Source of the DNA: Brevibacterium sp. UMB1308A
GTDB lineage: Bacteria > Actinomycetota > Actinomycetes > Actinomycetales > Brevibacteriaceae
Length of the DNA: 64,000 nt
Direction of reading: 5' to 3'
NCBI RefSeq assembly: GCF_030230605.1
Contig: NZ_JASPDO010000008.1
Span: 20,683-84,682, forward strand
Shown: piece by piece, positions 8,732-17,395 of the stretch
Layout of the letters: each line of letters begins with the position of its first letter
How positions within the stretch are numbered: position 1 is the first letter of the stretch
Program-made: the position numbers and the translations under genes
Notes under the pieces: model-generated
The model's database searches: none
Seen by the model: only the letters and a program-made list of their open reading frames with translations
What the model was told of the DNA's origin: nothing

Positions 8732-9586
8732 ATGGCTCTTACGCCTGAAGACGTAGTCAACAAACAGTTCCAGCACGTTAAATTCCGTGAGGGATATGAC
8801 GTAGACCAGGTCGACGACTTCCTCGACGAGGTAGTTGTTGAACTGCGTCGCTTGAACGAAGAGAACGATTCACTTCGTCAGAAACTGTCTGTGGCTGAGC
8901 AACGTGTAGCTGAACTCGAAGCCAAGGGCCCACAGGGTGAAGACGCGGACGCTACCCAGGCTATGCCAGCTGCTGTGGGTGCTCCTAAGAAGGAAGAAGC
9001 TAAGCCTGTTGTCGCTCCTCAGCAGCCAGCCGCTCAGGCTGAACCTGCTCAGGCCGAGGCTCCGAAGGAAGAAACACCTAAGGAAGACGCTGCCAAGGCT
9101 GAAGCGCCTAAGGCTGATGTTGCAGATGCCGCTAAGGCAGGCGAAGAAACTCAGGTCGCACCTGCAGTTGCGACTCCTGCTGCTAAGCCAGTAGCCGCTC
9201 CGGCTGCACCTGCTGCAAGCGCTACCGCACCCGCCGCAGCCCCAGTATCTAGCGACAAGGACGCTCACGGCCTGATTGCGCTGGCACAGCGCGTTCACGA
9301 CGAGCACGTTGCTGAAGGTGAGAAGACCCGTGACCGCTTGATCGGTGATGCGAAGAAGAAGGCTGCCGACATCGTTTCCGAAGCTCAGAAGAAGCGTGAC
9401 GAAACCCTGCAGCAGCTCGAATCGCAGAAGGTCAGCCTGGAAAAGGACATCGACGGTCTGCAGAACTTCGAGCGCCAGTACCGTACCCGTCTCAAGAGCT
9501 ACCTCACCGACCAGCTGCGTGACCTCGAAAGCTCCGGATCACTTGCACCGGAAACCCTTTCGAAGAACACCAACCAGTCCCTGTAA
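8732..9586 (+). CDS. wag31: DivIVA/Wag31 polar growth scaffold
   Basis: 284-residue coiled-coil protein that marks curved membranes and organises polar and septal wall growth. Seen: the DivIVA N-terminal domain MALTPEDVVNKQFQHVKFREGYDVDQVDDFLDEV (split here only for description: residues 1-34), a first coiled coil to about residue 68, a long Ala/Pro/Glu/Lys-rich linker at about 72-168 with repeated APKEE-type units, and a second coiled coil at about 185-260 (AQKKRDETLQQLESQK). ATG start, SD GAAGGTGG. The linker makes it longer than Bacillus DivIVA, as is typical for actinobacteria. Confidence 0.95.
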   Translation: MALTPEDVVNKQFQHVKFREGYDVDQVDDFLDEVVVELRRLNEENDSLRQKLSVAEQRVAELEAKGPQGEDADATQAMPAAVGAPKKEEAKPVVAPQQPAAQAEPAQAEAPKEETPKEDAAKAEAPKADVADAAKAGEETQVAPAVATPAAKPVAAPAAPAASATAPAAAPVSSDKDAHGLIALAQRVHDEHVAEGEKTRDRLIGDAKKKAADIVSEAQKKRDETLQQLESQKVSLEKDIDGLQNFERQYRTRLKSYLTDQLRDLESSGSLAPETLSKNTNQSL

Positions 9587-9624
9587 CGTCAGGGTCCGTG
9601 TGTAGTCTTTGACACAAACACGTT

Positions 9625-9666
9625 AAACGCACCGCACGTTCCGGCGTGCGGTGCGTTTGTATATTC
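9625..9666 (+). terminator. Intrinsic terminator after wag31
   Basis: Perfect 14-bp stem: AAACGCACCGCACG (9625-9638) and CGTGCGGTGCGTTT (9645-9658) with a TTCCGG loop, followed by GTATATTC. The right arm itself ends in TTT. It lies 38 nt after the wag31 stop and upstream of the lspA SD. Confidence 0.8.
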
Positions 9667-9704
9667 TAAGATCGAACCGAACCAAGAACCCTGAGGAGAA
9701 CTAC

Positions 9705-10199
9705 GTGAGCACTCGAGCTGTGACGCTGTATGCACTCGCACTAGGTGTCATTGCAATCGATCAGCTCACGAAGGTTCTCGCAGTCAACTTCCTGCAAGGC
9801 CAGCCACGTATCGCCATTGTGGGTGATTTTGTTGGACTCACGTTCCTCCGCAACCCCGGAGCGGCCTTTGGTCTTGGTTCGGGAGCCACCTGGGTGTTTT
9901 CCGTCATCGCGATCGCGGTGTTTGCCGTCATCGTGTTTATTTCGCGAAAACTCGCTTCGACGTGGTGGGCGATCGGTCTGGGATTGCTGTTAGGCGGTCT
10001 GACCGGAAACCTTCTCGACAGGTTTTTCCGCATGCCAGCCAACGGGGAAGTTCCGCAGTTCATGCACGGAGCGGTTGTCGATTTCATTGATTTGTACTTT
10101 TTTGTGTGCAACATTGCTGATATCGCAATTAGCGGCGCAGCTGTTCTCATCGCATTCCTGACACTCAAAGGAACCAGTATCGACGGGAGGGAAGAATAG
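9705..10199 (+). CDS. lspA: Lipoprotein signal peptidase (signal peptidase II)
   Basis: Membrane aspartyl protease that cleaves diacylglyceryl-modified prolipoproteins. 164 residues from GTG 9705, chosen because AGGAG lies 7 nt upstream; the frame is open further upstream but that part overlaps the wag31 terminator. Seen: four transmembrane helices, [12 protein letters not shown] (residues 48-58), GNLLDR with catalytic Asp105, and NIADIAI with catalytic Asp139. The stop overlaps the next start by one base (TAGTG), so lspA-rluD are coupled. The lipoprotein amidase at 24 kb is one likely substrate. Confidence 0.95.
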   Translation: MSTRAVTLYALALGVIAIDQLTKVLAVNFLQGQPRIAIVGDFVGLTFLRNPGAAFGLGSGATWVFSVIAIAVFAVIVFISRKLASTWWAIGLGLLLGGLTGNLLDRFFRMPANGEVPQFMHGAVVDFIDLYFFVCNIADIAISGAAVLIAFLTLKGTSIDGREE

Positions 10200-11125
10200 T
10201 GGAACGCTCAATTCTGGTGCCCGAAGGGCTTGAAGGCGAGCGCGTCGACACCGCACTGTCGCGCCTTCTTGGCCTCTCCCGTTCGGTCGCTGCTGCAATG
10301 GCCGAAAGTGGCGACGTTGAAGTCGACGGAGTCAAAGTTCCCAAATCGATGCGCGTAACGGCGGGTGCACGCATCGACGTGACCATGCCCAAACCCAAAG
10401 AACCGCTCTCAATCGTGGCAGAACCAGTCCCGGGAATGAACGTCATCTACGACGACGACGCTTTTGTGGTTGTCGACAAACCCGTGGGCGTTGCAGCACA
10501 CGCGGCAGCTGGGTGGTCCGGCCCCACTGTGATAGGCGGACTTGCCGCCGCCGGATACCAGATTGCCACCTCGGGAGCGGCAGAACGACAGGGGATCGTA
10601 CACCGCTTGGACGTGGGCACCTCGGGTGTCATGGTGGTCGCCAAGGGCGAACACGCCTACTCCGTTCTCAAACGGGCCTTTAAGAACCGGACCGTCGACA
10701 AGACCTACCACGCGCTCGTTCAGGGTCTCCCAGACCCCGTCGTGGGCACAATCGAAGCGCCGATTGGGCGCCACCCGCGCAAAGACGGCCTCTACGCAGT
10801 CCGCACAGACGGCAAGCACGCGGTCACTCACTACGAAGTGCTGGAAGCATACAGATCGGCCTCGCTAGTCGAGGTCAAGCTTGAAACCGGACGTACCCAC
10901 CAAATCCGTGTACACATGTCCGCAACCAAGCGGCCCTGCTGCGGCGACCTGCCCTACGGGGCAGACCCAGTGCTGGCGCAAAAACTCGGACTCAACCGCC
11001 AGTGGCTCCACGCTGTCAAACTCGGTTTCGAACACCCCGAAACCGGAGAGTATGTTGAGTTCGAATCGGACTACCCAGAGGATTTAGCAACCGCGCTCGA
11101 ACGTTTACGAGCAGCACAGTGGTGA
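10199..11125 (+). CDS. rluD: RluD-type rRNA pseudouridine synthase
   Basis: Isomerises uridines in 23S rRNA (RluA/RluD family). 308 residues. Seen: N-terminal S4 RNA-binding domain at about residues 10-75, the catalytic motif HRLDVGTSG with nucleophile Asp138, and [13 protein letters not shown] in the C-terminal part. GTG start shares its G with the lspA stop. The lspA-rluD pair is widespread in actinobacteria. Which uridines are modified cannot be read from sequence; RluC- or RluA-like specificity is possible. Confidence 0.93.
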   Translation: MERSILVPEGLEGERVDTALSRLLGLSRSVAAAMAESGDVEVDGVKVPKSMRVTAGARIDVTMPKPKEPLSIVAEPVPGMNVIYDDDAFVVVDKPVGVAAHAAAGWSGPTVIGGLAAAGYQIATSGAAERQGIVHRLDVGTSGVMVVAKGEHAYSVLKRAFKNRTVDKTYHALVQGLPDPVVGTIEAPIGRHPRKDGLYAVRTDGKHAVTHYEVLEAYRSASLVEVKLETGRTHQIRVHMSATKRPCCGDLPYGADPVLAQKLGLNRQWLHAVKLGFEHPETGEYVEFESDYPEDLATALERLRAAQW

Positions 11126-11130
11126 GGTAA

Positions 11131-14100
11131 TTGGCTGACGACTTCGTACATCTGCACGTTCACACCGAGTACTCCATGCTCGACGGGGCGGCCCGCCTGG
11201 GCGACCTCATGGCTGCGACCAACGAATTGGGCATGCGAGCGTTGGCCACCACTGACCACGGCTACCTGTTTGGCGCCTTCGACTTCTGGAACCAAGCAAC
11301 CAAAGCCGGTATCAAACCCATTATTGGTGTCGAAGCCTATGTGACTCCTGGAACCGCCAGGAACGACAAAACGGTCGTCAAATGGCGCACCGACGAATCA
11401 CAGCGCTCCGACGACGTGTCAGGAGGTGGGCGCTATACGCATATGACCCTCCTGTCGCGCAATAACCGAGGCATGCAGAACCTGTTCAAAGCATCCTCAC
11501 TGGCCTCCTTGGACTCCGCATTGGGGAACCGTCCGCGTTTAGACCGGGAACTCTTGCAGAACTATTCGGAAGGCCTCATCGCAACCACGGGGTGCCCGTC
11601 GGGTGAAGTTCAGACGCGTCTGCGACTGGGCCAGTATGAAGAAGCTCGAAAAGCAGCGGGGGAGTACCGCGAAATCTTTGGAGCAGACTACTACTTCTGC
11701 GAACTCATGGACCACGGACTCGAAATTGAACGCCGAGTCACCAAGGACCTTTTGCGTCTGGCTAAAGAACTCAACCTGCCTCTCGTCGCCACGAACGACT
11801 TGCACTACACACACGAATCTGACGCCACAGCGCACGAAGCTCTGCTGGCCTTACAGTCCGGGTCCAAGCTGCTCGAACCCACCTATGAACAAGGTGGAAG
11901 CAGGTTCGCGTTCTCTGGTACCGGGTACTACCTCAAGTCGCCGGCTGAAATGCGACACCTGTTCAAAGAACTGCCTGAAGCCTGCGACAACACGCTCAAA
12001 ATTGCGGACATGTGCGAAGTGTCTTTTGACACTAGTGCGAACTACATGCCCAAGTTCCCAACGCCGGAAGGCGAAGACGAAACGTCGTGGCTCATCAAAG
12101 AAGTGGACAAAGGACTCCACTACCGGTATCCGCAGGGCATCCCCGATGAGGTGCGCAAACAAGCCGACTACGAACTCGACATCATCATCAAAATGGGCTT
12201 CCCGGGCTACTTCTTGGTGGTCGCCGACTTCATCAACTGGTCCAAGGACAACGGAATCCGCGTGGGGCCGGGTCGTGGGTCTGGAGCGGGTTCCATGGTG
12301 GCGTACGCGATGCGTATCACCGACCTCGACCCCCTTCAACACGGCCTGATCTTTGAACGGTTCCTTAACCCAGAACGTGTGTCCATGCCGGACTTCGATG
12401 TCGACTTCGACGACCGTCGACGCTCCGAAGTCATCGACTATGTGACACAGAAATACGGTTCCGAATACGTCGCCATGATCGTGACGTACGGAACCATCAA
12501 GACCAAACAGGCACTCAAAGACGCTGCTCGTGTGCTTGGGCATCCGTTTTCCATGGGTGAAGAACTGACAAAGGCCCTCCCACCTGCCGCAATGGCAAAG
12601 GACATTCCCCTTGCCGACATCGAAAACCCGGAAGCACCTCGGTATAACGAAGCCGGCGACTTCCGTAACCTGCTCGCCACCAATGAGCAGGCCCGCGAAG
12701 TATTTGAAACCGCCCGAGGTCTCGAAGGGCTGAAACGGCAGTGGGGAGTTCACGCGGCCGGCGTCATCATGTCGTCGGAGCCCATTATTGATGTCATTCC
12801 CATCATGCGGCGCTTCCAAGACGGCCAGGTCATCACCCAGTTTGATTACCCCACCTCGGAAGGGTTGGGGCTTATCAAGATGGACTTCTTGGGCCTGCGA
12901 AACCTCACCATTATTTCGGACGCTCTTGAGAACATTCAACGCAACCGCGATGTGGAGATCGACCTTGAGCGTTTGGAGCTCGACGACGCCGACACGTATA
13001 AGCTACTTGCGCGTGGAGACACACTCGGTGTGTTCCAGCTCGACGGAGGGGGTCTGCAGGGGCTTTTGAGGCTCATGCAACCGGACAACTTCGAAGACAT
13101 TTCCGCAACCTTGGCGCTGTACCGTCCGGGCCCCATGGGTGCGGACTCGCACACGAACTACGCCAAGCGTAAAAACGGTTTACAAGACATCACGCCGATC
13201 CATCCTGAGCTTGCCGAACCGCTCAAGGAAATCCTGGACACTACGTACGGTCTGATCATCTACCAGGAACAGGTGATGGCGATCGCGCAGAAGGTGGCCG
13301 GGTACTCGTTGGGCCAGGCAGATATTTTGCGCCGTGCGATGGGTAAGAAGAAAAAGGCTGAACTGGACAAACAGCAGGTCGGGTTCTTCGGGGGCATGAA
13401 GGAGCGCGGATACTCCGAAGAGGCCGCTCAGGCTCTATGGGATATCTTGTTGCCGTTCTCCGACTACGCGTTTAACAAGGCCCACTCCGCTGCGTATGGG
13501 GTGGTGTCGTACTGGACGGCATACCTGAAAGCCCACTACCCGGCCGAGTACATGGCCGCACTTCTGACGAGTGTGGGTGACAACAAGGACAAACTGGCGG
13601 TGTACTTGGGTGAGTGTCGCAAAATGCACATCACGGTTCTGCCACCAGATGTGAACGAATCTGAACTGAACTTCACACCTGTTGGGAATGACATTCGCTT
13701 TGGTATGGGAGCAGTGCGCAACGTGGGCCACAATGTGGTTGACGGCATTGTGGAATCGCGTACCGAAAAGGGCGCATTCACGTCGTTCTCTGATTTTCTT
13801 GACAAGGTTCCGTCGCATGTATGCAACAAGCGCACGGTGGAGTCTTTGATTAAGTCCGGCGCATTTGACTCCTTGGGGCACACCCGCAGGGCGTTGGTGG
13901 AGATCCACGAAGAAGCCGTTGATTCGGTAGTAGGAGTGAAACGCCAGGAAGCAGCCGGTCAGTTCGATCTTTTTGCCGGCTTAGGTGGTGAGGACGCCGC
14001 GAGCTTCTCAGTTCCGATCCCTGACCGCGTGGAGTGGGATAAGAAAGAGAAGTTGGCCTTTGAACGCGAAATGATTGGGCTCTACGTTTCCGACCACCCG

Positions 14101-14667
14101 TTGAACGGACTTGAGGGAGTCATCGCCTCAGAGTCTGACCTGCCTCTTGTAGATCTCATCAGTCACGGACGCCCCGAAGGGTCCACTATCACGGTGTGTG
14201 GCATGATCACATCGTTGGTGCGGAAAGTGTCCAAGAATACGGGGCGTCCGTACGCGATTGTCACGATAGAAGACTTGGAAGCCTCAATTGAGGTTCTGTT
14301 CTTTGGCGACGTGTACGAACCTGTTGCTGACATTCTTACAAGTGACTTGGTCGTGACGATTCGTGGGCGTGTCAAACAGTCTGAGGACCGGCCCATTAGC
14401 TTGATGGCACAGTCCGTGACACTTCCGGACATTTCCAATGCATCTGGCTCTCCGTTGCAGCTGACCATCCCACTAGATCGTGCAACCGAGGGCACCGTTG
14501 AAGAACTGGACGAGATCCTGCGTGCGAACCCCGGGCCCACCGAAGTGCGGGTCAACGTGTTGGAACCGGGTAAGCGGACGTTGATTCGCTTGAACCGGCG
14601 GGTAGAAACCGGGCCAAGTCTCTTTGGAGATTTAAAGGCGCTGTTGGGGCCCCGCTGTTTGGGGTGA
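11131..14667 (+). CDS. dnaE: DNA polymerase III alpha subunit (DnaE1)
   Basis: Replicative polymerase catalytic subunit, 1178 residues. Seen: N-terminal PHP domain beginning FVHLHVHTEYSMLDGAARL (residues 4-22), palm domain with the catalytic acidic motif PDFDVDFDD at about residues 420-428, GRGSGAGSMVAYA before it, the fingers region with LALYRPGPMG and KAHSAAYGVVSYWTAYLKAHYPAEYMAALL, an HhH region near residue 880 and an OB domain (TITVCGMITSLVRK) near residue 1020. TTG start 5 nt after the rluD stop, with GGTGAGG upstream. Length fits DnaE1 rather than the shorter damage-inducible DnaE2. Confidence 0.97.
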   Translation: MADDFVHLHVHTEYSMLDGAARLGDLMAATNELGMRALATTDHGYLFGAFDFWNQATKAGIKPIIGVEAYVTPGTARNDKTVVKWRTDESQRSDDVSGGGRYTHMTLLSRNNRGMQNLFKASSLASLDSALGNRPRLDRELLQNYSEGLIATTGCPSGEVQTRLRLGQYEEARKAAGEYREIFGADYYFCELMDHGLEIERRVTKDLLRLAKELNLPLVATNDLHYTHESDATAHEALLALQSGSKLLEPTYEQGGSRFAFSGTGYYLKSPAEMRHLFKELPEACDNTLKIADMCEVSFDTSANYMPKFPTPEGEDETSWLIKEVDKGLHYRYPQGIPDEVRKQADYELDIIIKMGFPGYFLVVADFINWSKDNGIRVGPGRGSGAGSMVAYAMRITDLDPLQHGLIFERFLNPERVSMPDFDVDFDDRRRSEVIDYVTQKYGSEYVAMIVTYGTIKTKQALKDAARVLGHPFSMGEELTKALPPAAMAKDIPLADIENPEAPRYNEAGDFRNLLATNEQAREVFETARGLEGLKRQWGVHAAGVIMSSEPIIDVIPIMRRFQDGQVITQFDYPTSEGLGLIKMDFLGLRNLTIISDALENIQRNRDVEIDLERLELDDADTYKLLARGDTLGVFQLDGGGLQGLLRLMQPDNFEDISATLALYRPGPMGADSHTNYAKRKNGLQDITPIHPELAEPLKEILDTTYGLIIYQEQVMAIAQKVAGYSLGQADILRRAMGKKKKAELDKQQVGFFGGMKERGYSEEAAQALWDILLPFSDYAFNKAHSAAYGVVSYWTAYLKAHYPAEYMAALLTSVGDNKDKLAVYLGECRKMHITVLPPDVNESELNFTPVGNDIRFGMGAVRNVGHNVVDGIVESRTEKGAFTSFSDFLDKVPSHVCNKRTVESLIKSGAFDSLGHTRRALVEIHEEAVDSVVGVKRQEAAGQFDLFAGLGGEDAASFSVPIPDRVEWDKKEKLAFEREMIGLYVSDHPLNGLEGVIASESDLPLVDLISHGRPEGSTITVCGMITSLVRKVSKNTGRPYAIVTIEDLEASIEVLFFGDVYEPVADILTSDLVVTIRGRVKQSEDRPISLMAQSVTLPDISNASGSPLQLTIPLDRATEGTVEELDEILRANPGPTEVRVNVLEPGKRTLIRLNRRVETGPSLFGDLKALLGPRCLG

Positions 14668-14717
14668 CGAACCGTGTGGGAAAGACGGGGCGCCGAGGTG
14701 TCGCTACAGTGCCTGAG

Positions 14718-14729
14718 TAGAATGGCTGT
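14718..14729 (+). promoter_or_regulatory. Candidate -10 box for leaderless hisD mRNA
   Basis: TAGAAT (14718-14723) ends 6 nt before the hisD GTG, putting the transcription start on or next to the start codon; no SD is present. Same arrangement as before parE, hemH, dut and others in this window. No clear -35. Confidence 0.5.
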
Positions 14730-16037
14730 GTGACTGAACTGTTAAGAATCATCAATGTGCCAGCCGGAGTTTCTACTCGTGAGCTTCGCTCACTCGTTCC
14801 CCGGGCACATGATTCTTTGGACAAGGCCCGTTCCAGTGTTGCCCCGGTGGTAGAGGATGTCCGGGACCGAGGTCGTGTAGCAGTTCTGGAGGCAACCTCG
14901 CGTTTTGACGGGGTTACGGTGGAACAGATTCGGGTGCCACGCGAAGACCTCGCCCGTGCTTGTGACGAGTTGGACTCAAGCGTACGCGCGGCGCTTGAAA
15001 AGTCGATTGCGCGGTTGCGCCAGGTGAGTGCCCACGATGTCCCACAGGGTTCGACAACGGAGTTTGACGGTTCTTTTGTCTCAACGCGGTGGACGCCGGT
15101 TGACCGTGTTGGCTTGTATGTTCCTGGGGGTCGTGCGGTGTATCCGTCGACGGTTGTCATGAACGCAGTTCCCGCGCAGGTTGCAGGTGTGGAGTCACTG
15201 GCTCTCGCGTCACCTCCCGGTCCGTCTGGATTGCCACACCCGGTGGTCATGGCGACAGCTGAACTGTTAGGCGTTGAAGAAGTGTGGGCCATGGGCGGGG
15301 CTCAAGCGATCGCTGCGTTTGCTTATGGTTTTGACGACGGCGAAGTGTGCGAACCGGTGGACGTGATCACCGGGCCAGGGAACGCGTATGTGGCAGGTGC
15401 TAAGTCGCAAGTCCGGTCATTCGTGGGCGTTGATTCGATCGCTGGCCCCACTGAGATCATTGTGTGCGCTGACGCCCAGGCTAAGCCAGAGCTCGTCGCC
15501 GCTGATCTCATCAGCCAAGCTGAGCACGACCCGTTAGCGGCGTCAGTTCTTGTTACGGCTTCGGCTGATCTGGTGACTCGCGTGCAGGACGAACTGGACC
15601 GGCAGCTCGAGACGGCGAAACACCGTGAGCGGATTTGCGAAGCTTTCGCAGGACCCCAGTCAGGTATTTTGTTAGTTGAATCGCGCTCAGACATGGTGCG
15701 CGTGGCCAACGTGTACGCGGGTGAGCACGTGGAGGTTATGGTTGAGGACCCTCACGAGTTCGCACGCGAACTGCGCCACGGTGGGACAATCTTTATTGGC
15801 GACTACTCACCGGTGGCGCTGGGGGATTACTGTTCCGGCTCGAACCACGTGCTACCCACAAGCGGGACGGCGACTCACGCGTCTCCACTGGGGGTTCACA
15901 GTTTTATGAAGAGCAGCCAGATCGTGAGTTACACGCGCGACGGTTTACTGGACGTCGCCGATCATATTGAAACACTTGCCGATGCTGAAAACCTTCCCGC
16001 ACACGGTTATGCTGTGCATTTACGGAGGGAGAGCTAA
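14730..16037 (+). CDS. hisD: Histidinol dehydrogenase
   Basis: Catalyses the last two steps of histidine synthesis (L-histidinol to L-histidine, NAD+-dependent, zinc enzyme). 435 residues, normal length. Seen: [61 protein letters not shown], and the conserved [23 protein letters not shown] region. GTG start without SD. No other his genes follow inside this window; instead the stop overlaps nrdR by one base (TAATG), so the two are co-transcribed. Confidence 0.95.
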   Translation: MTELLRIINVPAGVSTRELRSLVPRAHDSLDKARSSVAPVVEDVRDRGRVAVLEATSRFDGVTVEQIRVPREDLARACDELDSSVRAALEKSIARLRQVSAHDVPQGSTTEFDGSFVSTRWTPVDRVGLYVPGGRAVYPSTVVMNAVPAQVAGVESLALASPPGPSGLPHPVVMATAELLGVEEVWAMGGAQAIAAFAYGFDDGEVCEPVDVITGPGNAYVAGAKSQVRSFVGVDSIAGPTEIIVCADAQAKPELVAADLISQAEHDPLAASVLVTASADLVTRVQDELDRQLETAKHRERICEAFAGPQSGILLVESRSDMVRVANVYAGEHVEVMVEDPHEFARELRHGGTIFIGDYSPVALGDYCSGSNHVLPTSGTATHASPLGVHSFMKSSQIVSYTRDGLLDVADHIETLADAENLPAHGYAVHLRRES

Positions 16038-16504
16038 TGCACTGTCCTTTTTGCCGCCACAGTGATTCGCGCGTCGTGGATTCGAGGACCGCTGAAGACG
16101 GCGCATCAATCCGGCGTCGTCGCCAGTGCCCCAACTGCTCGCGACGGTTCACCACGATTGAGGCTACGAGCCTGTCTGTGATTAAGCGTTCGGGAGTATC
16201 CGAAGAGTTTTCCCGCCAAAAGGTGGTCGCCGGTGTACGAAAAGCGTGCCAAGGACGGCCAGTATCCGAAGACGATTTGGCGAAACTCGCGCAACGTGTC
16301 GAGGAAAATATCCGGTCACAAGGCATTGCTGAAATCGACGCGGATGAGGTGGGCCTGGCTATTCTTGACCCCCTACGCGAATTGGACCAAGTCGCATACC
16401 TGCGGTTTGCAAGCGTGTACCAAGGATTCGACTCCTTGGAAGACTTTGAAGCCGCTATTTCCTCGCTACGTGCAGAACGCGAAACTGCACGTCGCGAAGA
16501 GTGA
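16037..16504 (+). CDS. nrdR: NrdR, repressor of ribonucleotide reductase genes
   Basis: 155-residue transcriptional repressor that senses dNTP/ATP through its ATP-cone and binds NrdR boxes upstream of nrd operons. Seen: zinc ribbon with Cys3, Cys6, Cys31 and Cys34 ([15 protein letters not shown] and [14 protein letters not shown]) and an ATP-cone from about residue 47 ([24 protein letters not shown]). ATG start overlapping the hisD stop; SD GGAGGGAG is 5-10 nt upstream. Confidence 0.96.
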   Translation: MHCPFCRHSDSRVVDSRTAEDGASIRRRRQCPNCSRRFTTIEATSLSVIKRSGVSEEFSRQKVVAGVRKACQGRPVSEDDLAKLAQRVEENIRSQGIAEIDADEVGLAILDPLRELDQVAYLRFASVYQGFDSLEDFEAAISSLRAERETARREE

Positions 16505-16570
16505 GCCGAGCATTTTTGTCAACAGAGAACGAATCGATTTGCGCCTTTGCATGGCGTTCTGTGTAAGATA

Positions 16571-16638
16571 AAAAAGCGCTATGGCGCCCGCCACTGGTGG
16601 CTTCGGAGGGGAAGCCGACGCCACCAGTGGCCTTTTCA
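16571..16638. terminator. Bidirectional terminator between nrdR and the OGG-fold gene
   Basis: Perfect 12-bp arms GCCACTGGTGGC (16589-16600) and GCCACCAGTGGC (16619-16630), with an inner GGCTTC/GAAGCC pair, followed on plus by CTTTTCATATTT. Reading minus, the same region ends with GCGCCATAGCGC followed by six T, a second small hairpin with U-tract. It serves the converging nrdR (+) and OGG-fold (-) genes. Confidence 0.75.
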
Positions 16639-16667
16639 TATTTCTGCAGGTCACTGGGGCTGTTCCT

Positions 16668-17333
16668 CTAGGCCGCTTGGGCCAACTGGGTCTTGCGCGT
16701 AATGGCCCTAATTCCCTGCGCAGTGAGCTGACATTCCACATCTTCCGCTGTTGCGCCGGGGCCCCACTCGTGTGCGATTTCAGCCAAAGTCCGCAGATAC
16801 GTTCCGTAGGTTGACGCGGTCCACGCTGACCGCTGTTTCATCTTTAAAGCCCGCGCAATTCGACCGTCGAGAATCAATGGCATGTTCTCGCTTTCGTACA
16901 ACGGGTTACGTCGCGAAAAGTACATGAGCTTAGTGAAATGTGACGGTCCCACGAATGGAATACGCACGTCTGTACTCCATGCCCAGTACGCGTCCTCGGG
17001 TTCACATTCGCGTGTGTGCGTGATCGCCTCGAAAAGCCGTTTAGCGAAATCTTCCGTGGCAAGTGGCTTGCACGCTCGGTAAACGGACCGTGGAGCGTTT
17101 CCAGCAGCCCACATGCTCACACCGGCGTAGAAATTCAGTGCTGATTGAGGGCCATCAATGTGTGCGCCCAGGTTAAAGAGAGTCCAGCGACTCATGACTT
17201 CACTCGCCCCATCGAGAATGGGAGGGCGGTCGCCTGTCCAGTATTTGTCCCAGTGAGCTCTGCGCACGGGGGCCGACAGAGACGGTACGTGTGGGATATG
17301 TGGACTAAATGTTTGAATGAGTTGGGTGTACAT
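16668..17333 (-). CDS. Putative OGG-fold (8-oxoguanine DNA glycosylase-like) protein
   Basis: 221-residue protein. It resembles an actinobacterial family annotated as 8-oxoguanine DNA glycosylase OGG fold protein. Seen: an aromatic N-terminal half (AHWDKYWTGDRPP, SRWTLFNLG), then GPSHFTKLMYFS at residues 129-140 and LILDGRIARALK at 153-164, which match the glycosylase-like helical core where Lys and Asp are expected to be catalytic. No signal peptide. ATG start with an ideal SD (AGGAGG 7 nt upstream). Whether it has glycosylase activity is unknown; related proteins have mostly been named from structure prediction. The SD lies in an inverted repeat (see the separate entry). Confidence 0.65.
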   Translation of the reverse strand: MYTQLIQTFSPHIPHVPSLSAPVRRAHWDKYWTGDRPPILDGASEVMSRWTLFNLGAHIDGPQSALNFYAGVSMWAAGNAPRSVYRACKPLATEDFAKRLFEAITHTRECEPEDAYWAWSTDVRIPFVGPSHFTKLMYFSRRNPLYESENMPLILDGRIARALKMKQRSAWTASTYGTYLRTLAEIAHEWGPGATAEDVECQLTAQGIRAITRKTQLAQAA

Positions 17334-17337
17334 GTTT

Positions 17338-17376
17338 CCTCCTGTTTTGTGTTGTGTACACGATCGTGACAGGAGG
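17338..17376 (-). promoter_or_regulatory. Inverted repeat containing the SD of the OGG-fold gene
   Basis: Read on minus, CCTCCTG (17376-17370) is followed by the palindrome CACGATCGTG, then GTACAC-rich sequence, then CAGGAGG (17344-17338), which is the SD of the gene starting at 17333. The 7-bp arms would hide the SD in the mRNA. The palindrome inside the loop could be a protein site. Confidence 0.45.
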
Positions 17377-17395
17377 CACTGACACAGTTTTGGGT

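Noticed and set aside
11851..12939. 362-codon open frame antisense to dnaE
   Set aside because: Shadow of dnaE; no SD, no recognisable domain.
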